Assembly: GCA_028287105.1 (NCBI GenBank)
Contig: JAQBQH010000044.1
Location: forward strand, 1 to 59,335
Length of the DNA stretch: 59,335 nt
Source of the DNA: Myxococcales bacterium
GTDB lineage: Bacteria > Myxococcota_A > Polyangia > Palsa-1104
Direction of reading: 5' to 3'
Below are positions 44,847-56,718 of the stretch, in pieces. The first letter of the stretch is position 1. Each line of letters begins with the position of its first letter. The notes under the pieces are model-generated. The model made no database searches. It had not been told where the DNA came from and worked only from the letters and a program-made list of their open reading frames with translations. The translations under genes were made by a program, and so were the position numbers.

Positions 44847-45973
44847 ATGACGACCTGTTGCGACTCCTGGCGCGCACCAAGGACGGACGCAATGTCGATC
44901 CCACGCTCGGAACATTGAGCGGCGAGGGCGCGCAGATCGAGGTGCGCCGGCCGCCGTCCGAGGCGTTCCCGGCCGCGCGCGAGGTGGCGCAGGAGATGCC
45001 GTCGGTGCTGCTCGATGCCACGGCGCCGAGCTACTACGGTCTGCCGATGCTGAAGGAGCCGGTATGGACCTGGATGATTCCGGCCTACTTCTTCGTCGGC
45101 GGCGCGTCGGGCGCGTCGAGCCTGCTGGCGACGATGCTGGAGCTGCGGCGCGGTTCCGGGTGGCGGCGGCTGGCGCGACGCGCGCGCTGGCTCGGCGTCA
45201 TCGGCAGTGCGATTTCGGGCGCGCTGCTCGTCGTCGACCTCGGGCGGCCGAGCCGCTTCCTCAACATGCTGCGCGTCTTCCGGCCGTCGTCGCCGATGAA
45301 CGTGGGCACGTGGATCTTGTCGGTGTCGGGCGCCAGCGACAGCGCCGCCGCCCTCCTGCGCGGGCGCCGCGGCATCCTCGGCGCGGTGGGCGCCATCGGC
45401 GGGGGTGTCAGTGGGCTCATGGGGATGCCGTTGGCCGGATACACCGCGGTGCTGCTCTCGACGACGGCGGTGCCGGTTTGGCAGCAGAGTCGCAAGACGC
45501 TGCCGCTCCTGTTCATGTTCTCCGGCATGGCCTCGGCGGCGTCGCTGCTCGAGCTCTTGCCCGTCGCGCCGCACGAGGCCGAGGTGCTGCGCCGCTATGC
45601 CATCGCCGGCAAGGTCGGCGCGCTGGCGGCGACGGCGGCGGTGCAGCGCGAGGCCGGACGGGTTCCGCGGGTCGCGCGGCCGCTCAAGCGCGGTGCATCG
45701 GGGACGCTCTTGACCGTCGGTACGGCGCTGACGGCGGCCAGCCTGGTCGCGTCGCTGTGGCCCGGGCGCAGCCGCCATAAGCGCCTCTGGTCCGGCATCG
45801 GAGGTGTGCTCGGCGCGCTGGCGATGCGCTTCGCCATCGTTCGCGCGGGCACCGCCTCGGCGCGCGATCCGCACGCCAGCTTCGAGCAGCAGCGCGCCGG
45901 GCTGGGCGCAGCCGAGGTCACCGGGCCATCAGCGCCGCTACGAGGCGCCGCGGTCAGGCCTCTGGGCTCGTGA
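44843..45973 (+). CDS. NrfD-family membrane subunit
   Basis: Codes for 376 residues. After about 70 polar residues come about eight hydrophobic segments, starting with PVWTWMIPAYFFVGGASGASS, the NrfD/PsrC opening helix; LGRPSRFLNMLRVF is another family motif. NrfD proteins carry no haem and hand electrons to quinone, in contrast to the cytochrome b subunit FdnI. This formate dehydrogenase therefore probably reduces quinone without haem. Its last 20 bases overlap the convergent gene at 45954. Confidence 0.87.
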   Translation: MNDDLLRLLARTKDGRNVDPTLGTLSGEGAQIEVRRPPSEAFPAAREVAQEMPSVLLDATAPSYYGLPMLKEPVWTWMIPAYFFVGGASGASSLLATMLELRRGSGWRRLARRARWLGVIGSAISGALLVVDLGRPSRFLNMLRVFRPSSPMNVGTWILSVSGASDSAAALLRGRRGILGAVGAIGGGVSGLMGMPLAGYTAVLLSTTAVPVWQQSRKTLPLLFMFSGMASAASLLELLPVAPHEAEVLRRYAIAGKVGALAATAAVQREAGRVPRVARPLKRGASGTLLTVGTALTAASLVASLWPGRSRHKRLWSGIGGVLGALAMRFAIVRAGTASARDPHASFEQQRAGLGAAEVTGPSAPLRGAAVRPLGS

Positions 45974-46502
45974 GCGAACCAGCCATGGTGGGCCGAGCTG
46001 GCACGCGCTGCCGCAGCTGGCACCCGACGATTTCGTAGATGCACCATCCGGGAAACAAGAACCACAGCGCGTTGAGCCCGAAGAACATGATCCAGGTGTG
46101 CACGAAGCTCGACGTATCGAGGTTGGCCCAGTGGTTCAGCATCTCGCTGCCGAAATACATCATCGTGCCGTAGACCTCCATGACCGACACGATGAGAAGG
46201 GCCATCATCGCCTCCGTCATCTTTCGTCGACGCCATACCTGGTACGCGGCCCAGACATTGAGCGCCGCCACGATGGTGCCGGTCACCAGCTCGAGGATGC
46301 GGATGAACGGGTCCGCGTGCACGTACCGCGCGTCCGCCGCGCCGTAGAGGGTCCAATATAGCCGCCAGCCGTGCTGAGCCGCGGGCGTTTGCAAATAGGG
46401 CGCGGCCACGCTCCACGCGCCCTCCCAAAAGACGTGGATGAAGCCCGACACGAGGGACCAGATGATGACGATCCGGCGCTGCCGATCCGTGCTCGGAAAC
46501 AT
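45954..46502 (-). CDS. Four-helix membrane protein, EBP/EXPERA-like
   Basis: Codes for 182 residues with four hydrophobic segments. WSLVSGFIHVFWEG, a DARYVHADPF loop, an acidic ILELVTG segment and YGTMMYF resemble the EXPERA/emopamil-binding fold of sterol isomerases and related small-molecule membrane proteins. It is not known to belong with the formate genes and points the other way. Substrate and role are unknown; the fold call is from pattern. Confidence 0.55.
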   Translation of the reverse strand: MFPSTDRQRRIVIIWSLVSGFIHVFWEGAWSVAAPYLQTPAAQHGWRLYWTLYGAADARYVHADPFIRILELVTGTIVAALNVWAAYQVWRRRKMTEAMMALLIVSVMEVYGTMMYFGSEMLNHWANLDTSSFVHTWIMFFGLNALWFLFPGWCIYEIVGCQLRQRVPARPTMAGSLTSPEA

Positions 46503-46679
46503 ACGATCGTCATAAGCACGGCGGCGCAGCCGTTAGGGTAATCAGGGCTCCAGTCTGTCCCCCGCTCCTGCCAGGCTCACGGCGATGGGCTCTAAACGCG
46601 TAATAATTCAACGTGATTAGCAGCTACGAAGATCCCGGCGTAGGCGACCGAACCCAATGATGGCGATCGAAGCGAGGCC
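46503..46679. other. Intergenic region, AT-richer patch
   Basis: A 177-base gap with a locally AT-rich stretch near 46599-46620. It should hold the promoter of the EXPERA-like gene, but no clear motif pair is visible. Confidence 0.3.
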
Positions 46680-47759
46680 TCATGCCACGGCGCGCACGAG
46701 CTGACTGAGCAGCTTCGAGAGTGGGACGGCCGTGAGTGCCAACGGAATCATCGGCAGCAGCGTGGGGATCAACACCCGGAGAATGTCCTCGTAGCCGAAC
46801 GGAACGATTCGCATCTCTCGAATGAGACGGAACGATCCGCCCATGTCGGCGAGCGATTGGATATCGGCGCTGCCGAGTAACGTGACGTCTGGCGGCGCTT
46901 CGATCCAGCGCTGATGGAATCGCCGCGAGTAGAGGGTGGCCAGCTTGCCGTACTCGCGTCTGCCGGTCCGTTTTGTCTGCACGAGCCGAGGGCTCAAGAG
47001 GAGAAATGGGCCGAACGTGACCAACAGCAGGACCAGCACCCAGACGGCGAATGGCTCGAGGAAGCTGTGGGCCGAAGCGCCACCGAGAGCGATCTCGGTG
47101 CCCCAGGAGGCCGCGAGCACCGAGCTGGTGGCCAACGCGGTGACGGCCATCGCCGCGCTCGGCCTGGTCACGAAATGAATTCCTCCTGCCGAGTCGGGAT
47201 GAGTCGCAACCATGCGCAAGGGCAGGCGCGCGATCTGGAAGAGAGTGGCCGTCCAAGCTGCCCAGCGCAACAGCACGCGGGCGATGAGGACGTAGAAGAC
47301 GGGCAGGGCCACCCACGTGTACCAGATCCCGCCTGGCCCATGAGGAAGCCGCTCCAGCTTCGCGCCCATCACCGGTCCGGTGGCCGAGATGATTCCCCAA
47401 AAGATCGCCTGCCCCATGGAGAGCGCGGCAGCGATGATGAGCACCCAGACTGCGGGCGAGCTCAACCAGCGGTAGCAGCTCTGGGTGATGCGCTCGAGAG
47501 ATCTGCGATCGGCGACGTACTCTTCCTCGATGAGACGCCGGAGGACGTCCTCGCGATACCGTTTGCTCAGCGCCTCGGCGACGGAGAGCAGCGGAACCGC
47601 GATGAGCAATCGGGCGTGGACCGCCAGATCCTTGAACAGCGGCTCGATGCCGCCCCCGAGGGCTCGCTCGATCCCCGCGACCGCGGCGAGCGGTAACCAA
47701 GTCAGTGCGGCGAGCGCGACCGCTCTGCGCAATAGACGGCGCTCGTCGTTGTACGGCAT
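46680..47759 (-). CDS. Polytopic membrane protein of unknown function
   Basis: Codes for 359 residues with about six hydrophobic segments, grouped in pairs around long charged loops. The loop after the second pair (EALSKRYREDVLRRLIEEEYV) is strongly charged. I recognise no family and no catalytic motif. It diverges from the DUF1254 gene across 183 bases. The start at ATG 47757-47759 is the only reasonable one seen. Confidence 0.65.
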   Translation of the reverse strand: MPYNDERRLLRRAVALAALTWLPLAAVAGIERALGGGIEPLFKDLAVHARLLIAVPLLSVAEALSKRYREDVLRRLIEEEYVADRRSLERITQSCYRWLSSPAVWVLIIAAALSMGQAIFWGIISATGPVMGAKLERLPHGPGGIWYTWVALPVFYVLIARVLLRWAAWTATLFQIARLPLRMVATHPDSAGGIHFVTRPSAAMAVTALATSSVLAASWGTEIALGGASAHSFLEPFAVWVLVLLLVTFGPFLLLSPRLVQTKRTGRREYGKLATLYSRRFHQRWIEAPPDVTLLGSADIQSLADMGGSFRLIREMRIVPFGYEDILRVLIPTLLPMIPLALTAVPLSKLLSQLVRAVA

Positions 47760-47942
47760 CTGGTCCCATAGCGTGCGTCCCGCGAGAGACAGCGCAATGC
47801 AGGCGCCGAATGGATACCGTCTCCGACGTAGCCGCCCTGCCGCGGACCCCCGGCGTGAAGCGACCGCCGGCGACGAACGACAGCTTCAGATTGATCAAGA
47901 CGATGACGACGTCGATCGCAACATCACCAGCGGGAGATCACC

Positions 47943-49337
47943 ATGAAGGTCAGCGAATCTGGGGTCGACACGTCCGAGCTTCGCTCCAGAGGCGCGGGCA
48001 CGACGAGCGAGGACGCGTACGAGATCGCCCTCGAAGCGTATACGTACCTCTATCCACTCGTGCTCATGGAGGTGACGCGCAAGCAGATGACCAACTGCGA
48101 GAGGCCCGACGAAGAGGGACACGCCCCCTTGAACGCCTTCTCGCATCTGCGCGCGTTCCCCAGCGCCGACAACAAACTGGTTGTGCGGCCCAACGCCGAC
48201 ACGCTCTACTCGATTGCGTGGCTCGATCTCGCCAGCGAGCCGGTGATCTTGTCGGTCCCGTCGTCGGATCGGTACTACCTGCTTCCAATGCTCGACATGT
48301 GGACCGACGTGTTCGCCTGTGCCGGGACGCGCACGACCGGAAACGGCGCGGGGCTCTTCGCGATCGTCGGGCCCGACGGTGCGGACGCGTCGCTGCCCGA
48401 GCAGGCCGAGCTCATCGACTCGCCGACGCGCTTCGTCTTTGTCATCGGACGCACGCAGGCGAACGGCCCATCGGACTATCCCAATGTGCACCGGTTACAA
48501 GATGCGCTCGCGCTCGCACCGCTGAGCCAATGGGCGCGGAAGTCGGTGCCGATCCCCGGCAAGGTGGATGCGTCCGTCGACATGAGGACGCCCGCGGTGG
48601 TGCAAGTGGCGAACCTCGACCTGTCCACGTTCTTTCGTGCCGGGTGTCGCATCATGGAAGACAACGCGCCGCATTTCGGTGACCAACCGATTCTGGCGCG
48701 ACTGCGGAGATTGGGCCTGACGCGCGGCGCAAGGTTCGAGCTGGCAAAGCTCGGCTCGGAAATGACCGGCGCCGTCGAGCGCGGCGTGAAGGACGCCAAG
48801 CATTCGCTCGCGACCAAGTTCGAGAGAGATCATGATCTGGTCAACAACTGGGTGATGAAAGTGGAAGACATGGGCGCCTATGGATCGGATTATCTGCAGC
48901 GCGCTTCGGTGGCCTTCACCGGGCTCGGGGCCAACTTGCCGGCGGACGCGGTCTATCCGGTCGCATTCATGGATTCCGAAGGGCGACCGTTCGATGGTCA
49001 GAGCCGTTACGTGGTCCATTTCGATCAGGCCGCGCTCCCGCCCGCGCGCGCCTTCTGGTCACTCACGCTCTATGGCGAGGATCAGTTCTTCTACGACAAC
49101 CCGCTCGGCCGGCACGCGATCGGCGATCGCGATGCGCTGAAATACAATAACGACGGTTCACTCGATCTCTACGTTCAACACGAATCTCCGGGCGCGGACA
49201 AAGCGGCCAACTGGCTGCCGGCGCCGGCGAATCGGTTCACCCTGCTCCTGCGCATGTATTGGCCGAAGCCGTCGGTGCTGAACGGGATGTGGAGCCCGCC
49301 GCCGGTTCGGCGCGTCGACCGTTCGACCGTCCACTGA
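47943..49337 (+). CDS. DUF1254/DUF1214 domain protein
   Basis: Codes for 464 residues without a clear signal peptide. The N-terminal DUF1254 pattern is seen in AYTYLYPLVLMEVTRKQ, LVVRPNADTLYSIAWLDL and YYLLPMLDMW. The C-terminal DUF1214 pattern is seen in FWSLTLYGEDQFFYDNPLGR and the final RMYWPKPSVLNG. No enzymatic role is established for the family. GGGAG (47932-47936) precedes the ATG. It converges with glycogen phosphorylase. Confidence 0.85.
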   Translation: MKVSESGVDTSELRSRGAGTTSEDAYEIALEAYTYLYPLVLMEVTRKQMTNCERPDEEGHAPLNAFSHLRAFPSADNKLVVRPNADTLYSIAWLDLASEPVILSVPSSDRYYLLPMLDMWTDVFACAGTRTTGNGAGLFAIVGPDGADASLPEQAELIDSPTRFVFVIGRTQANGPSDYPNVHRLQDALALAPLSQWARKSVPIPGKVDASVDMRTPAVVQVANLDLSTFFRAGCRIMEDNAPHFGDQPILARLRRLGLTRGARFELAKLGSEMTGAVERGVKDAKHSLATKFERDHDLVNNWVMKVEDMGAYGSDYLQRASVAFTGLGANLPADAVYPVAFMDSEGRPFDGQSRYVVHFDQAALPPARAFWSLTLYGEDQFFYDNPLGRHAIGDRDALKYNNDGSLDLYVQHESPGADKAANWLPAPANRFTLLLRMYWPKPSVLNGMWSPPPVRRVDRSTVH

Positions 49338-49364
49338 TCCCCGCGCCTGCTGCGCGGGTCGAGC

Positions 49365-51878
<2,514 letters not shown>

Positions 51879-51937
51879 TGGGACCTTACAGCTTAGAGAA
51901 TTGCCGCCTCGATTGGCAAACCTCGTCGGGCGGCCGC

Positions 51938-52330
51938 TCAGGCACGCAGGGCTCGAGCCCCTCGGGCAGCAGCCGGTCGCCGGCGAGGAGCACCTCGGCT
52001 CGCTTCGATTTCACCCCAGCGGCAGACGGCGCGCATGACGCCGAGGAGCGCGCGACCGTCCTCGGTCAGCCGGTACTCCACGCGCGGCGGCACCACCGGG
52101 TACTGCTTGCGGGCGATGAGGCGCGAATCGGCGAGCGCGCGCAGCTCGCGGCTGAGCACGCGCGGTGTGATCGTTCCACCGCCCGCGGCGGTGATCAGCG
52201 CGCGCTGGATCTCGCTGTAGCGCCGCGGGATCGCGCGCAGCTCCCAGAGGATGCGCAGCTTGTACTTGCCGTGGATGAGCGCGTTGAAGCGGACGATCGG
52301 ACAGGGCGCACCGGCGAGTGACAGTTCCAT
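51938..52330 (-). CDS. HxlR-family winged-helix regulator
   Basis: Codes for 130 residues when started at ATG 52330; in-frame starts at 52348 and 52366 are also possible, and a longer frame would overlap the divergent gene. CPIVRFNALIHGKYKLRILWEL, then RYSEIQRAL and LSRELRALADSRLI, are the HxlR DNA-binding features, with the wing VPPRVEYRLTEDG. These proteins often sense redox or reactive carbonyl stress through the Cys near the N-terminus. It may control the divergent membrane protein gene. Confidence 0.8.
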   Translation of the reverse strand: MELSLAGAPCPIVRFNALIHGKYKLRILWELRAIPRRYSEIQRALITAAGGGTITPRVLSRELRALADSRLIARKQYPVVPPRVEYRLTEDGRALLGVMRAVCRWGEIEASRGAPRRRPAAARGARALRA

Positions 52331-52394
52331 TTCCGTACTAAGTAGCATTTTTGTCCATTCTTGCATAGCTGCCCCATCCAGGTAGATTCGAGCG

Positions 52395-52844
52395 ATGAAC
52401 AAATGGCTCGTCCTCGGCGCGTTCGTCGCCTTCATCGTCATTTTCAACCTCGGCTATCTGTTTCACGAGGTGATTGCGGCCGACTTCCTCAAGGCGAGCT
52501 TCGGTCCCGGCGTGCAGCGGGCGCACTACATCATCCCGGTCATCTTCGTCGCGTTCGTGCTCTACGTGACCTTGATGGGGCTCGCCTATCCCGTCTTTCA
52601 TCTGTACTTCAGCGAGCGGCGCGGATGGTCGCGGGTCGCCACCGGCGCCCTCCTAGGGCTCTTCTGCGGCTTTCTCTGGGACGCGCTGCAGGGCGGGATC
52701 ATCGAGTACGCGACCTACAACGTCTCGCTGCCGTCGATGCTCGTCGATTCGGCCTACCACACGTTCGAAGGCGCGCTGGCCGGCACGATCATCGGCGCTT
52801 TCTATCGACCCGTGACCGCGGGAGGTCCGGCGCGAGCCTCCTGA
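52395..52844 (+). CDS. Small four-helix membrane protein of unknown function
   Basis: Codes for 149 residues with four hydrophobic segments and short loops. An N-terminal MNKWLVLGAFVAFIVIFNLGYLFHE helix ends in a His-Glu pair. I recognise no family. It diverges from the HxlR gene across about 65 bases, a typical regulator-target layout. It is followed one base later by the convergent exported-protein gene. Confidence 0.65.
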   Translation: MNKWLVLGAFVAFIVIFNLGYLFHEVIAADFLKASFGPGVQRAHYIIPVIFVAFVLYVTLMGLAYPVFHLYFSERRGWSRVATGALLGLFCGFLWDALQGGIIEYATYNVSLPSMLVDSAYHTFEGALAGTIIGAFYRPVTAGGPARAS

Positions 52845-52845
52845 T

Positions 52846-53205
52846 TCAGGGAGCGCTCGACGGCACGCTCTGCTCGATGGCGTCGATGAGCGCCTGCTTG
52901 GCTTCGGCCAGATCGGCGCGCGCCTGCGCCGCCTCCTCGACCGCCTTGGCCGTCAGCGCCTGCATCTGGTCCTGCCATTCGGCGTTGCGGCGCAGCCACG
53001 CCGCCTGGTCGGCCTCCTTGGCGCGCGCCTCTTGGGCGTCACGCGACGTATCGGTGCTCGGCAACGCGATCGGATTGTCGTTCGGCACCGAGCCCGGCAG
53101 GTCGCTGTTGGGGAGCGTCGGCGAATTGCCCGGCAGGTTGGCGTTCGGCAGATCGGCCTGCGCGATGACCGACCCGACCGTCAATGCGATGAGCTGCAGT
53201 ACCAT
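52846..53205 (-). CDS. Small exported protein with coiled-coil C-terminus
   Basis: Codes for 119 residues if started at ATG 53205, which gives a signal peptide MVLQLIALTVGSVIAQA; an in-frame ORF reaches further upstream but lacks signal-like character. The mature N-terminus repeats Leu-Pro-Asn/Gly units (LPNANLPG, LPNSDLPG). The rest is an alanine- and glutamate-rich helix likely to coil. Function unknown. Confidence 0.55.
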   Translation of the reverse strand: MVLQLIALTVGSVIAQADLPNANLPGNSPTLPNSDLPGSVPNDNPIALPSTDTSRDAQEARAKEADQAAWLRRNAEWQDQMQALTAKAVEEAAQARADLAEAKQALIDAIEQSVPSSAP

Positions 53206-53285
53206 CGAGCATCGAGCGTGCAAGTCTGACGCCGCGACGGGACCACTTGCGCTCGTCGATACTCCGTTCTCGACACGTCCGATGC

Positions 53286-53299
53286 CACGCGTAAGCGTG
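53286..53299 (+). repeat. GTAA-tetraloop inverted repeat before the formylglycine enzyme gene
   Basis: CACGC and GCGTG enclose GTAA four bases before the ATG at 53304, where no ribosome-binding site is visible. A possible leader structure only. Confidence 0.3.
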
Positions 53300-53303
53300 T
53301 TTG

Positions 53304-54386
53304 ATGGGCCCCGTCGCGCGAAATGTCGTTCTAGTTGCATTCATCGGCTGCGACCCGACGCGGGCACCGTCCCCGTCGCCGGCGCCAGCGGTCGACTCGT
53401 TTGCGCCGACGGTCGAAGAGCGTGCCGCGGCCCCGCCTCCCTCCGGCGGCTCCGAAGGGATGGTCTGGATTCCCGGCGGCGAATTTTCGATGGGCGCCGC
53501 CGATCCGCGTCAGGATCCGAGCGGCGGCCCCGATGCGCTGGCCGACGCGCGTCCCATCCACCGCGTCCACGTCGACGGCTTCTGGATCGATCGCACCGAG
53601 GTGACCAACGCGCAGTTCGCCGCCTTCGTCCGCGCCACCGGCTACGTCACCGTCGCCGAGCGCACGCCGCGCGCCACAGACTTTCCGGGCGCCCCGCCCG
53701 AGAATCTGCGCGCCGGCTCGGTCGTCTTCGCCCCGCCGGCGCAGCTCGAGAAGCTCGATTCGCATTATCGCTGGTGGAGCTACGTGCACGGCGCCAGCTG
53801 GCGCCATCCGAGCGGGCCCGCTAGCAACCTCGACGGGCGCGAGCGATACCCCGTGGTCCAGGTCGCCTACGAGGACGCCGAAGCCTACGCGCGCTGGGCG
53901 GGCAAGCGGCTTCCCACCGAGGCCGAGTTCGAGTTCGCCGCGCGCGGCGGGCTGGCCGGCAAGAAGTACGCGTGGGGCGACGAGCTGCAGCCGAGCGGCC
54001 GCTTCATGGCCAATACCTTTCAAGGGCATTTCCCCCGCTCGGATATCGGCAGCGATGGATATCCCGGGTTATCGCCCGTCGCCTCGTTTCCGGCCAATCG
54101 ATATGGCATTTTCGATATCGCCGGAAACGTGTGGGAATGGTGCAGCGACTGGTATCGCCCCGACTACTACGCGGCCCTCGCGGCCGCCGGCGTCGTCGCG
54201 GGCAATCCGCGCGGCCCCGGCGACAGCTTCGACCCGACCGAGCCGAACGTCGCCAAACGCGTCCAGCGCGGCGGCTCGTTCCTCTGCTCCAATCAATATT
54301 GCGCGCGTTACCTGGTCGGGTCCCGCGGGCGAGGCGAGCCTTCGTCGGGAGGAAATCATCTCGGATTCCGCTGCGTGCGCCGCTGA
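53304..54386 (+). CDS. Formylglycine-generating enzyme (sulfatase-activating), exported
   Basis: Codes for 360 residues; a TTG three bases earlier is an alternative start. The N-terminus ends in AFIGC, a weak lipobox, then a Pro/Ala spacer. The SUMF1/FGE fold runs from GGEFSMG to the end: RTEVTNAQFAAFV, KRLPTEAEFEFAARGG, GNVWEWCSDWY. The segment GGSFLC-x4-C has both redox Cys residues placed as in genuine copper-dependent FGE, and GFRC closes the domain. It converts a sulfatase Cys to formylglycine. The convergent sulfatase at 54390, with a CTAGR site, is the likely substrate. Export of both would mean maturation outside the cytoplasm. Confidence 0.88.
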   Translation: MGPVARNVVLVAFIGCDPTRAPSPSPAPAVDSFAPTVEERAAAPPPSGGSEGMVWIPGGEFSMGAADPRQDPSGGPDALADARPIHRVHVDGFWIDRTEVTNAQFAAFVRATGYVTVAERTPRATDFPGAPPENLRAGSVVFAPPAQLEKLDSHYRWWSYVHGASWRHPSGPASNLDGRERYPVVQVAYEDAEAYARWAGKRLPTEAEFEFAARGGLAGKKYAWGDELQPSGRFMANTFQGHFPRSDIGSDGYPGLSPVASFPANRYGIFDIAGNVWEWCSDWYRPDYYAALAAAGVVAGNPRGPGDSFDPTEPNVAKRVQRGGSFLCSNQYCARYLVGSRGRGEPSSGGNHLGFRCVRR

Positions 54387-54389
54387 CGG

Positions 54390-56027
54390 CTACTGGCCCG
54401 CGTGCGACGCCGCTGCCTTCTGGATCTGTGCCTTCACCCCTTCGAGGTTGAAGCTGCCGCCCTTCTGCATCGGCGGAAAGTCGACGAAGCTCTTGGCGTA
54501 CGCCGCCACCTCCTGCTGGACCGCGACGAAGCGCCAGAACTCGTACATGAACCAATTCATGTATTGGAGCGACCCACCGGTGCTCGACGGCAGACCCGTA
54601 CGCTCGAAGGGATCGAGCCGTAGGTTGACGAGGATCGGCATGTCGACCCGCATGGTTCCACCCAGCCATCCGGCCGGCTGATCGATGAACCGATATTTGA
54701 AATCTCCGATCCGGACAGCCCCGAGCGTGCCCTCCGCGAAATAGAACAGCTCTTTTCGCTGCGAGGGGCCCCTGCCGGTCAAAAGAGCGAGCTGGTTGTA
54801 GCCGTCGAGATGAACGCGATAGCTGCGGTCGCCGAGGTATTTGCCTTTGACGAGGTCGCTCTTGATATTCGGATTGCCAGCCGCCGCCACGAACGTCGGG
54901 AACCAGTCGAGGCCGGAGAAGAGCCCATTTTCGATCCTCCCGGCCGGGATCCGACCCGGCCAACGGACGATCATGGGCACACGGAAGCCGCCTTCCATGA
55001 CCGTGCCCTTGGCGCCGGCGAACGGGGTCTGACCGCCGTCGGGCCAGGTGAAATTCTCGGCGCCGTTGTCGGTGGTGAAGGCGATGATCGTGTCGCCGTC
55101 GAGGCCCAGATCTTTGACCCGCTTCATGACCGCGCCGACCATGTCGTCGAGCTGTGACATGCCCGCCTCCTGCATGGTCCAGCCGTTGTCGCTCGTGCGG
55201 CGCTGCTCGTATTTCGGCGCCAGATGGGTGACCACGTGCATGCGCGTCGGGTTGAGCCACAGGAAGAATGGCTTTCCGCGCTTGTGCGCGCTGTCGACGA
55301 ACTTGAGCGAGGCGTCGAGGATCTCGTCGTCGATCGTCTCCATCCGCTTGGGGCATAGCTGTCCGCCGTCCTCGATTTTTTGGCGGCCGACCTTGCCCCA
55401 ACGCGGCTGCTCCGTGGAGTCTTCGGAGCTCGTCGCCCAGCTGTGGACCAGGTTGCGCGGTCCAACCTTGTCCTTGAGCCCCTGCGGGTAGTTCGGATGG
55501 CACGGGTCCTCCATCGCGTCGAGGTGATAGAGGTATCCGAAGAACTCGTCGAAGCCGTGCGCCGTCGGCAGAAACTCGTTGAGGTCGCCAAGGTGGTTTT
55601 TGCCGAACTGTCCGGTCGCGTATCCCATGGAGCGCAGCGCCGTGGCGATGGTCGGCGCTTGTGACGGGATTCCGATCTTCGATCCTGCTTGTCCAACCGT
55701 CGTCAGGCCGGTGCGAATCGGCAGCTCGCCCGTGATGAAGTTGGAGCGCCCGGCGGTGCAGCTCGCCTCGGCGTAATAGTCGGTGAAGCGCATGCCCTCG
55801 GCGGCCAGCCGGTCGAGGTTGGGCGTGCGTCCCGCCATGATGCCCTGATGATAGGCGCCGATGTTGAACCAGCCGATGTCGTCGCCCATGATCACGATGA
55901 TGTTCGGTTGACCGCGCTTCGGATCGAACCTCGGATCACCTGGATCGGCAAACGCGCGCGCGCCCGTCAGCAACAATCCGACGATCGACAAAGTGACGAT
56001 CGCATTGCGTCCTCGAGCGCTCGGCAT
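54390..56027 (-). CDS. Type I sulfatase with Cys-type active site
   Basis: Codes for 545 residues from ATG 56027, chosen for GGAGGAGAAT just upstream. A signal peptide (to about residue 27) is followed by the sulfatase core: MGDDIGW with Asp49-Asp50 metal ligands, EASCTAGR with Cys90 as the residue to become formylglycine, FGKNHLGD, and TDNGAEN. The Cys-x-Ala-x-Arg site is an accepted FGE motif, though less common than Cys-x-Pro-x-Arg. It should hydrolyse sulfate esters in the periplasm or outside. The gene converges with the activating enzyme, three bases apart. Confidence 0.92.
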   Translation of the reverse strand: MPSARGRNAIVTLSIVGLLLTGARAFADPGDPRFDPKRGQPNIIVIMGDDIGWFNIGAYHQGIMAGRTPNLDRLAAEGMRFTDYYAEASCTAGRSNFITGELPIRTGLTTVGQAGSKIGIPSQAPTIATALRSMGYATGQFGKNHLGDLNEFLPTAHGFDEFFGYLYHLDAMEDPCHPNYPQGLKDKVGPRNLVHSWATSSEDSTEQPRWGKVGRQKIEDGGQLCPKRMETIDDEILDASLKFVDSAHKRGKPFFLWLNPTRMHVVTHLAPKYEQRRTSDNGWTMQEAGMSQLDDMVGAVMKRVKDLGLDGDTIIAFTTDNGAENFTWPDGGQTPFAGAKGTVMEGGFRVPMIVRWPGRIPAGRIENGLFSGLDWFPTFVAAAGNPNIKSDLVKGKYLGDRSYRVHLDGYNQLALLTGRGPSQRKELFYFAEGTLGAVRIGDFKYRFIDQPAGWLGGTMRVDMPILVNLRLDPFERTGLPSSTGGSLQYMNWFMYEFWRFVAVQQEVAAYAKSFVDFPPMQKGGSFNLEGVKAQIQKAAASHAGQ

Positions 56028-56178
56028 CGGATTCTCCTCCGTCACCCACGACTGCGGTGGCGACGGTGGAGGTGTATGCAGCGATTGCGTTTCGTCTTTA
56101 CCGTACTTGCGAACGACACGTCCGTTTGGCGCCGCGCATGCAGCCGTTGCTGGTCAACCAAGACCGGAGGGTGATGTC
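56028..56178. promoter_or_regulatory. Divergent region between sulfatase and DUF4136 lipoprotein
   Basis: A 151-base gap with start-proximal ribosome-binding sites at each end (GGAGGAGAAT leftward; GGAGGGTG rightward at 56167-56174). No promoter or operator motif stands out. Confidence 0.35.
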
Positions 56179-56718
56179 ATGCGAGCCGAGATGAAAGTTG
56201 CGGTAGGAGCCTTGATCCTGGTCGCCGCGGGATGCGGCGCCACGATTCGCTCGACGACGGCGTCGAACGCGGATCTGACCCGTTACAAGACGTATTCGTT
56301 CTCCAAGCCGCCCGCCAAGGCGGGTCAGCCGGAGTCGATCGTCGACCAGACGATCGATTCTTCTCTCAAGGAGGACCTGGCGGCCAAGGGGCTGACCGAA
56401 GCGACTCCGGATCAGAACCCCGACTTTCTCGTGGCGCATCACGTCAAGACCCAACAGAAGATGGACGTCGAAGAGGTGGACTACGGCTTCTACGGCGGCT
56501 GGCCGGGCGGCGCCGACGTGACGGAATACGTCGAGGGAACCCTGATCGTCGATTTCATCGATCCGAAGACGAAGCAGGTGTTCTGGCGCGGCACGGCGAC
56601 CTCCGTGGTCAATCACCCGGAGTCACCCGATATCCCGAAGCTCGAGAAGGTCGTGGGACAGGTCGTCGATCGATATCCAGCGGCGGCGGTCGCAGCCACC
56701 CCGCGGACGACGATGTAA
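56179..56718 (+). CDS. DUF4136 lipoprotein
   Basis: Codes for 179 residues. The signal ends LVAAGC, a good lipobox, with Cys19 lipidated. The mature protein follows the DUF4136 pattern: a YKTYSF strand near the start, DFLVAHHV, a GTLIVDFIDPKTKQVFWRG hairpin and a final helix with VVxRYP. Family members are outer-membrane or periplasmic lipoproteins of unknown role. It ends directly against the convergent small exported protein. Confidence 0.82.
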   Translation: MRAEMKVAVGALILVAAGCGATIRSTTASNADLTRYKTYSFSKPPAKAGQPESIVDQTIDSSLKEDLAAKGLTEATPDQNPDFLVAHHVKTQQKMDVEEVDYGFYGGWPGGADVTEYVEGTLIVDFIDPKTKQVFWRGTATSVVNHPESPDIPKLEKVVGQVVDRYPAAAVAATPRTTM

